From the NCBI RefSeq assembly GCF_004293625.1, contig NZ_CP033040.1:310001-374000 (forward strand): a DNA stretch of 64,000 nt, read 5' to 3'. A model generated the notes under the pieces. The model ran no database searches. It saw nothing but the letters and a program-made list of their open reading frames with translations, and was not told where the DNA came from. Of this stretch, positions 16,249 to 27,100 are shown piece by piece. The position numbers and the translations under genes were made by a program. Source of the DNA: Thiomicrorhabdus indica. GTDB taxonomy: Bacteria > Pseudomonadota > Gammaproteobacteria > Thiomicrospirales > Thiomicrospiraceae. Numbering within the stretch: the stretch's first letter is position 1; the number at the start of each line of letters is the position of its first letter.

Positions 16249-17583
16249 TTAGAAATTGGGCTGAAAGAAGTATCGCCAACGTAATTCGAGTTTGGCATCA
16301 TTCAGCTTTTCGCCGTATTCAGTCAGTTTAGAGCCATTTAGCAGACTTGCTCGGAGCCGCCATTCTTGATTTTTAACACCTGAATGGCTTAGTTCTGCTG
16401 TCCAAGCACTGCTACCATCGTCTGGATTAATCAGCCCCCAGAGTGCTGCATTTAGATACAAAATATCGAGCCAGTCTTTAGTGCTTGCTTTTATATAAAC
16501 ACTGTTTTGCGCAGTGTCGGTGCCGAGCAACCCTGCGGACTTTGCTTGTTTGGCGAGAGTCAAATTTTCAGGTTGAGTACTGTTAGCCAGTTGGTAGAGT
16601 TGTTTCATTGTTGATGGCGTGGGTTTATTTGGTTGATATCGCCATTCGAAAATCCAGGTAACTTCATTTTGAGTGAGGTATCGAAAGCCGAGTAAGGTTT
16701 GAATTTCCGATTTTTCACTGAGTTTTATGGAGTCTGTTAGCAGTTCTGGCGTGAGTTGATTGGGTCGATAGCTGATGTCGCCGTGCCATTCAAATTCAGG
16801 GCTTAAATTGCTGGCAAAGCTAAAACCAATATCGGTTTGAGTTTGTTGTGAATGCCGCCAATAAAAGTCTAGATCGGTCGTACCGATGAGTCCTGAAAAT
16901 TTGCCTGCTAATAGCCAGTTGTCGGAGGGCAGGAATTCCTTGTGATTAATCTCTGAAGTGATGGGGATTAAATGAATGCTTGCACTGGCCGATTGCAGTG
17001 AACTGTTTAAGCTTTTCGTCCATTGCGTACTGAGTTGAGTAAAACCTTCTCGGTTGAGTTCAGGGTCGTCGGGATTTTTTGGGCGTTCAATAAAACCCAC
17101 TGGATTCCATGCATAGCCTTTACCCCATTTTTCGGCAATTTTTCCTGCTTTAAACTGCCAATTTGAATTGAGTTGGGTTTGCCAGTAGAGTTCCTGAAAC
17201 TGATGCTGGCTTTGGAAGTTTACATTGGGTAAATCGTTTTTTGTCCCGAGTGACAAACTGCGAAAATAGGCGCTGCTTTGCTCCCAGCGGTAAAGCCCAT
17301 TGAGTTCGAGTTCACTTGCAAGGCTGTTCACAGAGTTTACCGGCCGGTCAAAAGTCATTTGACTGAATACGGAGTTTGAGTTGATTTGTTGGTGGCTTGA
17401 GAGTAAATCAAAGTGTCCGTAGAGCTCATAAGGTGCTTTTTGATAAGCGCTTACATCGAAGCTAAACTCTTCTGCCAAACTTGTGTTGGTTGTGCAAACT
17501 CCAAACCCTAGCGTAAGCCATAAAAAAGACCGGCCGGTGGATAAGTTGATGAGATTGCAAAGGTTACGCACAAAGTTATCCAC
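16249..17583 (-). CDS. Predicted outer-membrane beta-barrel protein of the ABC/LolA-like operon
   Basis: A 444-aa protein with an N-terminal signal-like stretch (SFLWLTLGFGVCTTNTSLA) then a body of alternating amphipathic strands rich in Trp, Tyr and Gln, ending LELRWRYFFQPNF. The terminal aromatic Phe is a typical outer-membrane insertion signal. A distinctive block KAGKIAEKWGKGYAWNPVG lies near residue 155. I do not recognise a named family beyond a porin-like barrel. It starts at a GTG three bases after the stop of the LolA-like gene, so it belongs to that four-gene operon. Likely role: outer-membrane end of the same export or envelope system. Two palindrome copies occur in the gene (17339, 17529). 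Confidence 0.6.
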   Translation of the reverse strand: MDNFVRNLCNLINLSTGRSFLWLTLGFGVCTTNTSLAEEFSFDVSAYQKAPYELYGHFDLLSSHQQINSNSVFSQMTFDRPVNSVNSLASELELNGLYRWEQSSAYFRSLSLGTKNDLPNVNFQSQHQFQELYWQTQLNSNWQFKAGKIAEKWGKGYAWNPVGFIERPKNPDDPELNREGFTQLSTQWTKSLNSSLQSASASIHLIPITSEINHKEFLPSDNWLLAGKFSGLIGTTDLDFYWRHSQQTQTDIGFSFASNLSPEFEWHGDISYRPNQLTPELLTDSIKLSEKSEIQTLLGFRYLTQNEVTWIFEWRYQPNKPTPSTMKQLYQLANSTQPENLTLAKQAKSAGLLGTDTAQNSVYIKASTKDWLDILYLNAALWGLINPDDGSSAWTAELSHSGVKNQEWRLRASLLNGSKLTEYGEKLNDAKLELRWRYFFQPNF

Positions 17584-17586
17584 AGT

Positions 17587-18354
17587 TTATTGTCGTAATT
17601 CACCGATTCGTGACATAAATTCTAAGCTAAAGACTTCCGGTGCAAAATTGCGCGACTTTAAGCCGTCAAACAGCATCACGGATTTAAAACCTTTGTAAAG
17701 AGGGCTGTCAGTTTCCAGTTGTGCAGGGCGTAAGTAGCCATTTCCAAAATCTTTGAGCTTGCTGTAATGCAAGGTTTTTATCAGCATTCCGCTAGCAGAA
17801 TAAGCTTCAATCTTCATAGGGACTTTATGGGTTTTATCGACCTGCATAATGAGTTGATCGTAGGCAACGGAACGGTTTTTTGCTTTCAAAGTTAAAACCA
17901 AATGGTCACCGGTTTCTTGTAGGTCAACCGCGTTATATTCCACGCTGTAATCCAGTTGCAAGATGTCAGAATTATTAAAGACACCTCCGACAACGGATTG
18001 TAGACTGGTTATGCGTAAAGGCTTGCCAACATTGGGAATGTACAACCACATATTTTCACCGACACGTAATGTTGTGCGTCCTCGTTCGCTTGCTGGATCT
18101 AGGAACAGCGCGGCAACTTTATCTTTGTCATGTTTGACGGTGTACAACACAAACTCTTTACGTTTTCCATTTGGTTCAATGTTGATGAGTTTGCGGTACA
18201 TTTCATAACTTTCCGGCTGTAAGCGTTCATCAATGGTCTGTAACAGTTGTTGCGCTTGTGCAAGAGAGTCACCGGCCGGTAAGGTTTGCGAAAAAACCGG
18301 TAGAGAGAAGGTTGTCAATAGCATCAATAGTAGGGGTTTCATTAAGGTTCTCAT
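17587..18354 (-). CDS. Outer-membrane lipoprotein-sorting (LolA/LppX-like) protein
   Basis: A 255-aa exported protein: the signal peptide is KPLLLMLLTTFSLPVFS, followed by a LolA-like half-barrel sequence with EFVLYTVKHDKDKVAALFLD, GRTTLRVGENMWLYIPNVGK and VPMKIEAYSASGMLIKTLHY. This is the annotation class outer membrane lipoprotein-sorting protein, which carries lipids or lipoproteins through the periplasm. It sits between an FtsX-type permease and a predicted outer-membrane barrel, a layout that fits a dedicated trans-envelope lipid or lipoprotein route. It is not the housekeeping LolA, which is usually about 200 residues and not in such an operon. Cargo unknown. Confidence 0.75.
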   Translation of the reverse strand: MRTLMKPLLLMLLTTFSLPVFSQTLPAGDSLAQAQQLLQTIDERLQPESYEMYRKLINIEPNGKRKEFVLYTVKHDKDKVAALFLDPASERGRTTLRVGENMWLYIPNVGKPLRITSLQSVVGGVFNNSDILQLDYSVEYNAVDLQETGDHLVLTLKAKNRSVAYDQLIMQVDKTHKVPMKIEAYSASGMLIKTLHYSKLKDFGNGYLRPAQLETDSPLYKGFKSVMLFDGLKSRNFAPEVFSLEFMSRIGELRQ

Positions 18355-18364
18355 TGGTTGAACG

Positions 18365-19615
18365 TTAGACTTGTCGTAATGCGTCGACTGGGTTTAAACG
18401 AGAGGCTTTCCAGGCAGGTTGTAAACTCGCCAGAACTGCGGCACTCAGTACAATCACTGAGGCAAAAATTACGTCTTTCCAAAGCAAAACAGGCTCCAGA
18501 ATTAAACCGGTTTGGCGACCAAAGGAAAAGCTTATTTGCGCTTGGTTCAAAAGATAAATGCTGATAGCACTCAGCATTAGCCCAAAAGCCACCCCGACCA
18601 AACCTAAAAGAACACCTTCGGTTAAAAATAGTTGCAGAATTCGATTAGGTGGTGTTCCCATCGCGGCCAAAGTGCCAATTTCTCGAATACGTTCGTAGAC
18701 CGCCATAATCATGACATTCATTACGCTGATTAACACGATAGCTGCGAGCATGATTTTGATAAACAGCGTCATTAAATCGATCATATTGGCAATATTTGAA
18801 AATGGTGAGAGTTTTTCCCAGTCATGGATCTCAAAGGCAGGTTTTCCTTGTTGATTGGTCAAGCTGCCCAGTGTGGATTTAAGTGCTTTCATGACGGGTT
18901 TTTCATTTTGTGGTGCGGCTAAGCGGATGGCAATTTCACTGATTTCATTGGATTCTAGTCTAAGCAGTGCTTGAGCGTCTTCAAGATGAATGTAGCCATC
19001 GCGGCCGCCTGGACCAGAGAGACCTTCTAAAATGCCATGCACTGTAAAATTCATACCATTAACTGAGCCGTCACGATTGGTGGCCACCAAAACGATTGCG
19101 TCTCCGACCTTGACTTTCATGCCTTTGGCAATCAGTTCAGGTAATAAAATGCTGCCAGGCTCGACTAAGTTTTCTGGCTTGTCACCAATAATGCGGCTGG
19201 GCAGCTCTGGACAGGTTTGGAGTTCTTTTTCCGGCAAAATTCCATTTAAACGTAGGTTGGTGGTTTCATTAAAGTTGCTGAACATGGCGCCAAACTTTAA
19301 ACGGGGTGACCAAGCTACGATTTTGCCTTGTTCGTTTAGAGTGTTTAATTCAGCTTCCGCTTTTTCGACCATTTTGGGCTTCATATTCATGGTTAAAGGC
19401 AAGCTATCGATAGACGATACATAGCCTTTTTTATGAATTTGTATGTGGCCGATCATGGAGTCAGTAATCTGCCCAATCATCATTTGTTTAAAAGACCCCG
19501 CGGTACTGGTGAATAGCAACATGGCCATGACACCAAGAGTAATCAGCGCCGTGGTCAGTAGCGTACGTCTTTGGTAGCGCCAAAGGTTGCGCATTGCAAT
19601 CATTAAGAGTTTCAC
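18365..19615 (-). CDS. ABC transporter permease, FtsX/MacB/LolCE type
   Basis: A 416-aa inner-membrane protein with one N-terminal helix (LLTTALITLGVMAMLLF), a large periplasmic MacB-like domain (about residues 40-270) and three C-terminal helices (LMTLFIKIMLAAIVLISVMN, the LFLTEGVLLGLVGVAFGLM region, and VIFASVIVLSAAVLASLQPA). This is the mechanotransmission topology of LolC/E and MacB. It ends in LNPVDALRQV, the usual FtsX-family tail. The GTG start overlaps the TGA of the ATPase gene (GTGA), so translation is coupled. It works with that ATPase and the LolA-like protein. Confidence 0.87.
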   Translation of the reverse strand: MKLLMIAMRNLWRYQRRTLLTTALITLGVMAMLLFTSTAGSFKQMMIGQITDSMIGHIQIHKKGYVSSIDSLPLTMNMKPKMVEKAEAELNTLNEQGKIVAWSPRLKFGAMFSNFNETTNLRLNGILPEKELQTCPELPSRIIGDKPENLVEPGSILLPELIAKGMKVKVGDAIVLVATNRDGSVNGMNFTVHGILEGLSGPGGRDGYIHLEDAQALLRLESNEISEIAIRLAAPQNEKPVMKALKSTLGSLTNQQGKPAFEIHDWEKLSPFSNIANMIDLMTLFIKIMLAAIVLISVMNVMIMAVYERIREIGTLAAMGTPPNRILQLFLTEGVLLGLVGVAFGLMLSAISIYLLNQAQISFSFGRQTGLILEPVLLWKDVIFASVIVLSAAVLASLQPAWKASRLNPVDALRQV

Positions 19616-20352
19616 AATGATTTCTCCTCTTGTTGCAGTGCGTTCGAATCGATTTTACCGGCCGGTGAGGTTTGGTGTTCTTGGCGAAGTTTTCCGTCTT
19701 CCAGAATGAACAGGGTTTCGGCGGCATTCATGATTTTTGAGTCATGCGTTGAAAAAATAAAAGTGGTGCCGAATTCATCACGCATTTGCTTCATCAGCTC
19801 AATGATTCGATAAGCTGTTGCATGATCGAGGTTGGCGGTCGGTTCGTCTGCTAGGACTAATTTGGGTTTGGAGGCTAAAGCTCGTGCAATAGCGACGCGT
19901 TGCTTTTGTCCACCGGAAAGTTGTGAAGGATATTTGTTGGCCTGTTCATGAATGCCCACAGCTTTCATTAAGGCCTGTACGCGTTCCTGTCGCTCCGGTT
20001 TTGGCCAGTTTTGAACCATTAGCAATGGATATTCGATATTTTCATAGACGCTTAGCACAGGAATCAGGTTGAAATCTTGAAAGATAAATCCAATTGTTTC
20101 GCCACGAAACTGAGCCGCTTGTTCCCGATTTAACCGGCCGGTATCGGTTTGCGCCACAATGAGTTCACCAGAGGTGGGCTGGTCAAGACAGCCAATCATA
20201 TTGAGTAGCGTGCTTTTGCCGCTTCCAGATGGACCGACAAACGAGACAAAAGCCCCTTCGGGAATGTCGAAGTCGACAGACTGAATGGCTGTGAGCATTT
20301 GATCACCGGCGGGGTAGTTTTTGCAGAGCGCGGTAGCACGAACAATCGACAT
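19612..20352 (-). CDS. ABC transporter ATP-binding protein, LolD/MacB type
   Basis: A 246-aa ATPase with every nucleotide-binding motif: Walker [14 protein letters not shown]-loop [10 protein letters not shown], signature [15 protein letters not shown], Walker [13 protein letters not shown] and H-loop FSTHD. The length and the sequence between motifs fit LolD/MacB partners of FtsX-type permeases. First gene of a four-gene minus-strand operon; promoter signals should lie in the 330 bases between it and the divergent PAS-GGDEF gene, but no clear -35/-10 pair stands out. Two palindrome copies fall inside (19657 as PAG, 20133 as TGR). Confidence 0.92.
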   Translation of the reverse strand: MSIVRATALCKNYPAGDQMLTAIQSVDFDIPEGAFVSFVGPSGSGKSTLLNMIGCLDQPTSGELIVAQTDTGRLNREQAAQFRGETIGFIFQDFNLIPVLSVYENIEYPLLMVQNWPKPERQERVQALMKAVGIHEQANKYPSQLSGGQKQRVAIARALASKPKLVLADEPTANLDHATAYRIIELMKQMRDEFGTTFIFSTHDSKIMNAAETLFILEDGKLRQEHQTSPAGKIDSNALQQEEKSL

Positions 20353-20682
20353 GGGAATGGCCTATTTGAATTAGTAAAAATAGTTATGTCATTAAATCAT
20401 TGGATCTTTTGCAGACAAAGCATTTTTTGTTTCGGTGTTAAAATTTTTGAAAGATTTGCAATATTTTTGAGCCAAGTTTTTAGCGTTTTTTCCTAAATTT
20501 ACCTTATTTAAGTTAAGGGTTTGATATAGTGATTCACACCTTATTGTTTGATTTTTATTGACAATCAAGATAAGTACTGCGAAATTAAAATCCAAAATTG
20601 GAGGCTTAGCTAATCATTTTTTTATGATGGTCTAGTTGTATTGCTAAATGAGAGTTGTAATTATTACTTATGTGTCATTGAT

Positions 20683-21966
20683 ATGAATTCTGTCCAATTC
20701 AGCTCTGAAAGAGAGTTGCCTAGTCATTTAAATCTATTTCAGCAGATGGCCGATGCGGTGTATTTGCTCGACCCTAAAACATCTAATGTACTTTGGTGTA
20801 ATCGTATTGCTTATGAAGAATTAGGTTATTCAGAAGATGAGGTTCTGAATCACTCTGTTTTGAGTTTGCAAAAAGACGTTAAGGGTGCTCCACAATGGTC
20901 AGAGATTGCCACGGTTATCCGTTCAAAAAATGTTTTTACATTTGTGGGGCGTCATCTTCATAAGGATGGTTATGAGATTCCTGTTGAGGTAAATACCACG
21001 CATTTTTGGGTGGATGGGCATGAGTATTTTTTATCGGTTGCACGCAACATTAGTAATAGAGTCGCCTTTGAAAAAGATTTTCAAGAGCGTGATGGGCGTA
21101 TTCGATATGCATTGCATGAAGTCTCCGATGGGCTTTGGGAGTGGGAGTTGGAAAGTGATTATGTGTTTTTCAGTCCACAATTGAAAAAGATGCTTGGTTA
21201 TGGTCCAGATGAAATGACTCCGCATGTTGATACTTGGAAAAGCAAGGTTCATCCCGATGATGTCGAGAAAGTGATTACTATTTTGTCAGATCATATAAAA
21301 GGAAAACGCCCAGCTTACCAAGCGGAATATAGGCTTCGTAATCGTAATGGCCACTATATTTGGGTGCACGATGCCGGCAAAGTTTGCGAAAGAAATGATG
21401 AAAATCAACCTACGCATGTGATTGGTATGGTGCGTAATATCAGTGATCACAAAAAGGTTCAAACGCAATTGGAAAGCCTCGCTCATGAAGATGTTTTAAC
21501 AGGGCTTCCGAATCGACGACATGGTGAGCGTTCAGCCCAAAAGGCGCTAAAAAAAGCTTGTGATAAAAAGGTACCTCTGACATTAGCCGTGATTGATTTG
21601 GATTTCTTTAAACGTATTAATGATTTGTATGGGCATGCCAAGGGCGATGAGATTTTAGTGTTTATTGCGCAGTTATTGAATTCGGCCAGACCTAAAAAAT
21701 CGTTTTTGTATCGCTGGGGTGGTGAAGAGTTTGTATTGATTTTGCCAAGTTATAACCTTGAGGCTGTACAGGAAGTTTTGGAGGGGGTACATCAAGTCAT
21801 CGCCCAGGCGGATTGGACTGGCCTTGGAGTTGAGCCGGTGACTCTTAGTATTGGCGCCGTTGAATGCAGTCAAGCGAATGTTGAATTCAATGAATGTTTT
21901 AAACTGGCGGATCTTGCGGTCTACCAAGCCAAGGCAAATGGTAGAAATCAAACTGTACTCGCTTAA
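20683..21966 (+). CDS. PAS-PAS-GGDEF diguanylate cyclase
   Basis: A 427-aa cytosolic signalling protein. Residues about 12-130 are a PAS domain (LFQQMADAVYLLDPKTSNVL), 140-265 a second PAS of the PAS_3 type with PAC (GYGPDEMTPHVDTWKSKVHP; AEYRLRNRNGHYIWVHD), and 270-427 a GGDEF domain (DVLTGLPNRRHGERSA; GGEEF at residues 346-350). The active-site sequence is intact, so c-di-GMP synthesis is expected. The inhibitory RxxD I-site is missing: the matching positions read PKKS. The start is uncertain; ATG 20683 is preferred over TTG 20641, and neither has a good ribosome site. Ligand of the PAS domains unknown. Confidence 0.87.
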   Translation: MNSVQFSSERELPSHLNLFQQMADAVYLLDPKTSNVLWCNRIAYEELGYSEDEVLNHSVLSLQKDVKGAPQWSEIATVIRSKNVFTFVGRHLHKDGYEIPVEVNTTHFWVDGHEYFLSVARNISNRVAFEKDFQERDGRIRYALHEVSDGLWEWELESDYVFFSPQLKKMLGYGPDEMTPHVDTWKSKVHPDDVEKVITILSDHIKGKRPAYQAEYRLRNRNGHYIWVHDAGKVCERNDENQPTHVIGMVRNISDHKKVQTQLESLAHEDVLTGLPNRRHGERSAQKALKKACDKKVPLTLAVIDLDFFKRINDLYGHAKGDEILVFIAQLLNSARPKKSFLYRWGGEEFVLILPSYNLEAVQEVLEGVHQVIAQADWTGLGVEPVTLSIGAVECSQANVEFNECFKLADLAVYQAKANGRNQTVLA

Positions 21967-22017
21967 TTCCTACCAAGTTTTAATGTGGGACTATTTTAGG
22001 CGTTAGATTTTCCGGAT

Positions 22018-22590
22018 TTAGTTTGCCGGCTTCTGAAAGCTGAACGCTCCACGAATCTGTCCTTCTTGATAGCCTGTCGCTTTATCCTTCGGATAAAGTT
22101 CAGCGAGTTTTGCTTTAACACCTTGCGGAATTTTTTGCTCGCTCCCATGACAAGTTAAACACAGCCCTGCGGTTGGCACTGCTTTCATATAGCGAGTTAC
22201 TGCTTGGTTGCCGGTCTTAACGATTTCAAATTTTTCCAGTTTTTTAGGGTCTGCACCTGAGGCCAGTTGCTCGTCGAACCATTTTAAAGTGGCGGTTTCC
22301 CATGTGTCCGGTGTTGCGCTTGCCCCACGAGGTTTTAGGCTCACTCGGTTCACTTGCCAAGGAGCGTGTGTGGCGCTCAAATCTTGTGCGATGGCAGGTG
22401 CTTTGGTATTGCAAACATCAATTGCTGCTACTGGACCGCCTGATTTCATTGCTCCTTTTAAAGCGGGCACTAACTGTCCGCCAAACTCTTTGACGATGCT
22501 TCGGGCTTCTTGATGGTCGGCACTGATGTTCTGTGCTTGTACGCTCATTGCCATTGAACTTATTAATGTTGCCAAGATAACTTTTTTCAT
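22018..22590 (-). CDS. Exported haem-binding protein, DUF3365 / Tll0287-like
   Basis: A 190-aa protein with a clear signal peptide (KKVILATLISSMAMSVQAQ) and one c-type haem site, CLTCHG, near residue 143. The arrangement (IDVCNTKAPAIAQDLSATHA, then RVSLKPRG and a C-terminal CxxCH region) is that of DUF3365, in which a haem is held in a PAS-like fold. It should be periplasmic. An electron-transfer or sensing role is possible; no redox partner is adjacent. GATCC rather than a strong ribosome site precedes the ATG. The 296 bases up to the RND gene hold divergent promoters at most; I see no gene there. Confidence 0.75.
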   Translation of the reverse strand: MKKVILATLISSMAMSVQAQNISADHQEARSIVKEFGGQLVPALKGAMKSGGPVAAIDVCNTKAPAIAQDLSATHAPWQVNRVSLKPRGASATPDTWETATLKWFDEQLASGADPKKLEKFEIVKTGNQAVTRYMKAVPTAGLCLTCHGSEQKIPQGVKAKLAELYPKDKATGYQEGQIRGAFSFQKPAN

Positions 22591-22886
22591 GGATCTGCCT
22601 TTTTGGTTAGTTTAATTTATATATTAATAAATTTAATGAGCTAATGATAACAATGGCTTATAAGCGGTGCAAATGGTAATTTTCTTGTTCTCTATACGAG
22701 TAGAGAGGTTATTGTCAAACTGTCTTCAAGTTTTCAGTTTTGGAATGCGCAAAATATGCAACCAGTTTGAAGAATGCAAAATAAGCCCAGAGTTGTGTTT
22801 GCTTAAATTTCGGTTTTCGCTTATAAACTAGCAATTCACTAATTGATGGCAATGGCCTTTGCCGATACCTGAATGGACACAGATTT

Positions 22887-24122
22887 ATGATGAAATTGTT
22901 TAAACGATTTTTGCCGCTTGCGATTCTTGGTTTGGCGATTGTGGTTTTTCTCTACATGAAAAATACCAAGCCAGAGCAACCACCGGTTGAAGTGAAAGAA
23001 AAGGTCTGGATGGTGAATTCGCAGCCAATCACTCTAGAGACTTTACCGGCCGTTCAAACTTTGTATGGTGTGATTGAGTCGAATGCGATGGTGGATGCTG
23101 CCGCACCAGTTTCATCTGTGGTTTCTAAAGTAAAAGTCTTGCCAGGAGATGAGATTCAAAAAGGCCAGGTCTTGCTGGAGTTGTCAGAAGAAGATTTGGC
23201 TCTGCCTGTCGCTCAGGCGAATGCTGACTATGCGGATGCAAAGTCGCAAATTGCCCTGCAAAAGATGACGATGAAAGCTAATGAAGCGCGTTTAATACAT
23301 GAGAAAAAGGTTTTGACATTAAAGCAAGAGGCTTTACAGCGTGCCAAAAGTTTAATGGCCAAAAATCTGGCTTCACAGTCAGTTGTTGATGTGGCAAAAG
23401 AAGCCTTGGTGAAGCAGGAGTATGCAGTGGTCGGGGTTGAGTTGTCAGTTGAACAGGGGGCAAATCAATTGGCTCAATTGCAAGCGCGTTTGCAAAAGAC
23501 CAAAGCGAGCTTAACCCAAGCAAAGCTTAATCAAACCCGTGGCGTGGTCATTGCACCATTTGATGGGCGTGTTGCGAAGGTTGCGGTGGCTGAGGGTGAT
23601 CGTGTGAATGCTGGTACTGTCATGGTTAGTTTTTATGCGCTTGAAAGCATGGAGTTAAAAACGAAGCTCGATTCGCAAAGCTTTGAAGCGGCGCAAAAAG
23701 CGATTTCTGAACATGTCTCTTTGCAGGCGGATTACTATTTTTCTGGAGGTGAGGCGAAATTAACCTTGCAACGTTTGGCTGGAGAGGCACAAACCAGTGG
23801 TGTCGATGCTTATTTTAGTTTGCCGGAAACTTTGTATTTCAAGCGTCCAGGAGAGTTGTTGGAAGTGTATTTTAAAGGTCAGGCCGCTGAAAATGTTGCG
23901 GTTGTTCCTTACAGTGCAGTTTATGGAAATGACCGGGTGTATCTCGTTGAAGATGGGCGTTTGAAATCTCAAGCGGTTGAGCTTAAAGGGGATGTCATGC
24001 GTGACGGTAAGCTTATGGCATTGATTTCTCACCCTCAAGGTCTACCGGCCGGTAAGAATGTTTTGGTTACGCATCTGCCAAATGCCATTGATGGCTTGCG
24101 AGTGACTGAGGTGACAGAATGA
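22887..24122 (+). CDS. RND efflux periplasmic adaptor (membrane fusion protein)
   Basis: A 411-aa adaptor with an N-terminal anchor helix (FLPLAILGLAIVVFLYM), a lipoyl half-motif AAPVSSVVSKVKVLPGDEI, a long helical hairpin (about residues 110-220, rich in Lys/Gln/Ala), the second lipoyl half GVVIAPFDGRVAKVAVAEGD, and a beta-barrel with VVPYSAVYGNDRVYLVEDG. It would link the RND pump to an outer-membrane channel. The stop overlaps the ATG of the permease (ATGA at 24119), so the two are coupled. No TolC-like gene follows, so the outer channel must be encoded elsewhere. One palindrome copy at 24044 (LPAGK). Confidence 0.9.
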   Translation: MMKLFKRFLPLAILGLAIVVFLYMKNTKPEQPPVEVKEKVWMVNSQPITLETLPAVQTLYGVIESNAMVDAAAPVSSVVSKVKVLPGDEIQKGQVLLELSEEDLALPVAQANADYADAKSQIALQKMTMKANEARLIHEKKVLTLKQEALQRAKSLMAKNLASQSVVDVAKEALVKQEYAVVGVELSVEQGANQLAQLQARLQKTKASLTQAKLNQTRGVVIAPFDGRVAKVAVAEGDRVNAGTVMVSFYALESMELKTKLDSQSFEAAQKAISEHVSLQADYYFSGGEAKLTLQRLAGEAQTSGVDAYFSLPETLYFKRPGELLEVYFKGQAAENVAVVPYSAVYGNDRVYLVEDGRLKSQAVELKGDVMRDGKLMALISHPQGLPAGKNVLVTHLPNAIDGLRVTEVTE

Positions 24123-27100
24123 GCTCTACGACGTCAAAATCAGATTCTGTCGCAAACACGGATGATAATTTAGACCAAGATTTTCAAATTAAAGAAAAGC
24201 AGTTTAAATCGCATGGAGTGATTGGTCTGTTCGCTCGACATAAAGTCGCACCGAACTTGTTGATGATTATTATGATTTTGGCAGGGATTGTGGCACTGCT
24301 GAAAATGAATGTGCAGTTCTTTCCCAATTTTGAGCTCGATTATGCTTCGGTAAGAGTGGTTTGGCCGGGCGCAAATGCCGAGGATGTTGAAAGTAGTGTT
24401 ACAGAGCCCATAGAGCGAGTGCTGCGTAATCTGGATAATCTGGATGAGATGACATCGACTTCGGGAATGGGTGTGGCGACAATTTCATTGAAGTTCAATG
24501 AAGGCACCAACATGATTGAAGCTTTGGATCAAATCAATCAACGGGTGAGTGAATTACGGAATTTGCCGCAAGATGCGCAAAAACCGATTATTGAAAGAAT
24601 TGTCCGTTATGAATCTGTGGCTCGGATGTTGGTCATCAGTGAGAATGGTGATTTACAAGAACTTCGACCACTTGTTCGGCAGTTTGAGCGTGAGTTACTG
24701 GATCGAGGAATTGATAAGGTTGGATTTGTTGGTTTACCGACCGAAGAGATGGCGGTTGAAATTTCACAGGATACACTCGAAAAATACCAGCTTTCGTTTG
24801 AATCGGTAGGGAATCAATTAGCCGGTATGAGTCGTGATTTACCGGCCGGTACCGTTGGCGATAACGATTCGGTACGTGAATTGCGTGCTTTGGAACAAAA
24901 GCGTGATGAGATTGCTTTTGAACAGACATCAGTTATTACCAATGATTATCAAACGCTCACTTTGGGAGATTTAGGAGAAGTTGAACGTCGTGCGGTCAAG
25001 GATGCCGCTTATCTGCAAGTGGAAGGTTTTCCAGCCGTTGAGATGCAGCTGCAGCGTGCAGAAAATGGCGACACCTTAAAGTCATCCGAAGTGTTACAGC
25101 AATGGATGCTAGAAACCGAGCCACAACTACCGGCCGGTGTTCGTTTGCAGGTTTATGATGAAACTTGGTCGTTGGTTCAACAGCGCATTATGTTGTTGGT
25201 CAATAACGGTGTTGGCGGTCTGATTTTAGTCGTGCTGATTCTGTATGTTTTTATGAATGGGCGAGTTGCTTTTTGGATTGCGGTCGGGATTCCAGTTTCC
25301 TTTATGGCAACCCTGATGATTGTCTATTTAGCGGGTGGATCCATCAATATGATTTCCCTGTTTGGGTTGATTATGGCGTTGGGGATTATCGTCGATGATG
25401 CCATAGTGGTCGGAGAGGATGCGTTAGCACATCATGAAAGAGGTGAGCCTGCATTGCAAGCAGCCGAAGGTGGTGCGCACAGAATGCTAGGGCCGGTGAC
25501 CGCGTCCTCTTTGACAACGGTGGCCGCATTTTTACCATTGATGATTGTCGGTGGAGAAGTGGGGAATATTCTGTTTGCCATTCCATTGGTGATTATTGCG
25601 GTGATTTTTGCGTCGCTTATTGAAAGTTTTACAGTTTTACCGGGGCACCTGCGTCATGCCTTGCACAAAGTTGAACCGGCAAAAGAAGGGTCAATTCGCT
25701 ATAAACTCGATTCTAAAATCGATCACTTCAGGCATCATCAATTCCGTCTGGTGATCCGTTGGGTGCTTGCCCATCGAACCATCACGATTTCCAGTGCAAT
25801 TGCCATGATGATTTTTGTGGTGGCATTGTTTGCTGGCGGGCGATTAGGGTTTGTGTTTTTCCCGAGTCCCGAATCTAATAAGTTAGCAGCGGATGCACGT
25901 TTTGTTGCAGGGACCTCTGCTGAGGAGTCGGCACGCTATGTTGAGCGTTTGTATCAAGCTCTGCGAGAAGCCGAGGCAGAGTTAGAGCCGGGCATTGTGA
26001 AAGTCGCTGTTGTGAATTTTAATAAAACGTCGCGTCAATCCGGTGCGAACTTCGGCGGGGTGAACATTGAGCTCATTGATTCGGGTGATCGTGAAACGCG
26101 TAATGAAGAGTTGATTCGTGTCTGGAAAGAAAAAGCAGGCACCGTCCCGGGCTTAGATTTGTTAACGATTGAAGCGCCGAGAATGGGGCCGCCTGGAAGT
26201 GATATTGATATTCGTTTAAGTGGTGCGGCAACGGATAACCTCAAACAGGCTTCCCTTGAATTACAAGAAGTGGTGTCGCAAATCCCAGGCGTTTTGTCGA
26301 TTCGCGATGATTTACCTTATGGTCGTGATCAGTTGATCTACCAACTCACTCCGCAAGGGGAAGCGCTTGGGTTTACTTATTCCTCGGTTGGTCGTCAGTT
26401 GAGTGATGCTTTTTCTGGAAGATTGGTGCAGATTTTCACGGATCGAGAGGATGAAGTGGAAGTGCGTCTACAGTTTCCGCGACATGAGCAGATGAGCTTG
26501 GCAACTCTAAATCGTATGCAAGTTGTTGCGCCGAATGGACAAAGAGTGCCATTGCGAACAGTGGTCACTTGGCAAACTCAGCGTGGATTTGATGTTATTC
26601 GTCATGTTGATGGACAGTTAACGGTAAATGTGATCGGTGAAGTCGATAAAACTGTGAATAATGCCAATCGTATTTTAGCTCAGTTGGAACAATCAACCTT
26701 GCGAGAGCTAGAGTCAAAATATGGTTTGACCTACAGTATTGAAGGTCAAAAGGCTCGTCAGGCAGAAACGATGGGTGATATGAAGATTGGATTGCTAATT
26801 GGTCTGGCGATTATCTACATTGTTTTGGCTTGGGTGTTCGGTTCATATGGTTGGCCATTGGTTGTTATGATGGCGATACCTTTTGGCTTGGTTGGAGCCA
26901 TTATGGGGCACTGGTGGATGGGAATTGATATGACCATTTTGTCGTTGTTTGGATTTTTTGGGCTTTCAGGGATTGTAGTGAACGACTCGATTATTTTGGT
27001 AAGCTTCTATAAACAGTTGCGAACGGCTGGTTTAAGTGTGAATCAGGCATTGGAAGAAGCAGCGGTGCAACGTGTCCGCGCCGTATTGCTCACATCCTTG

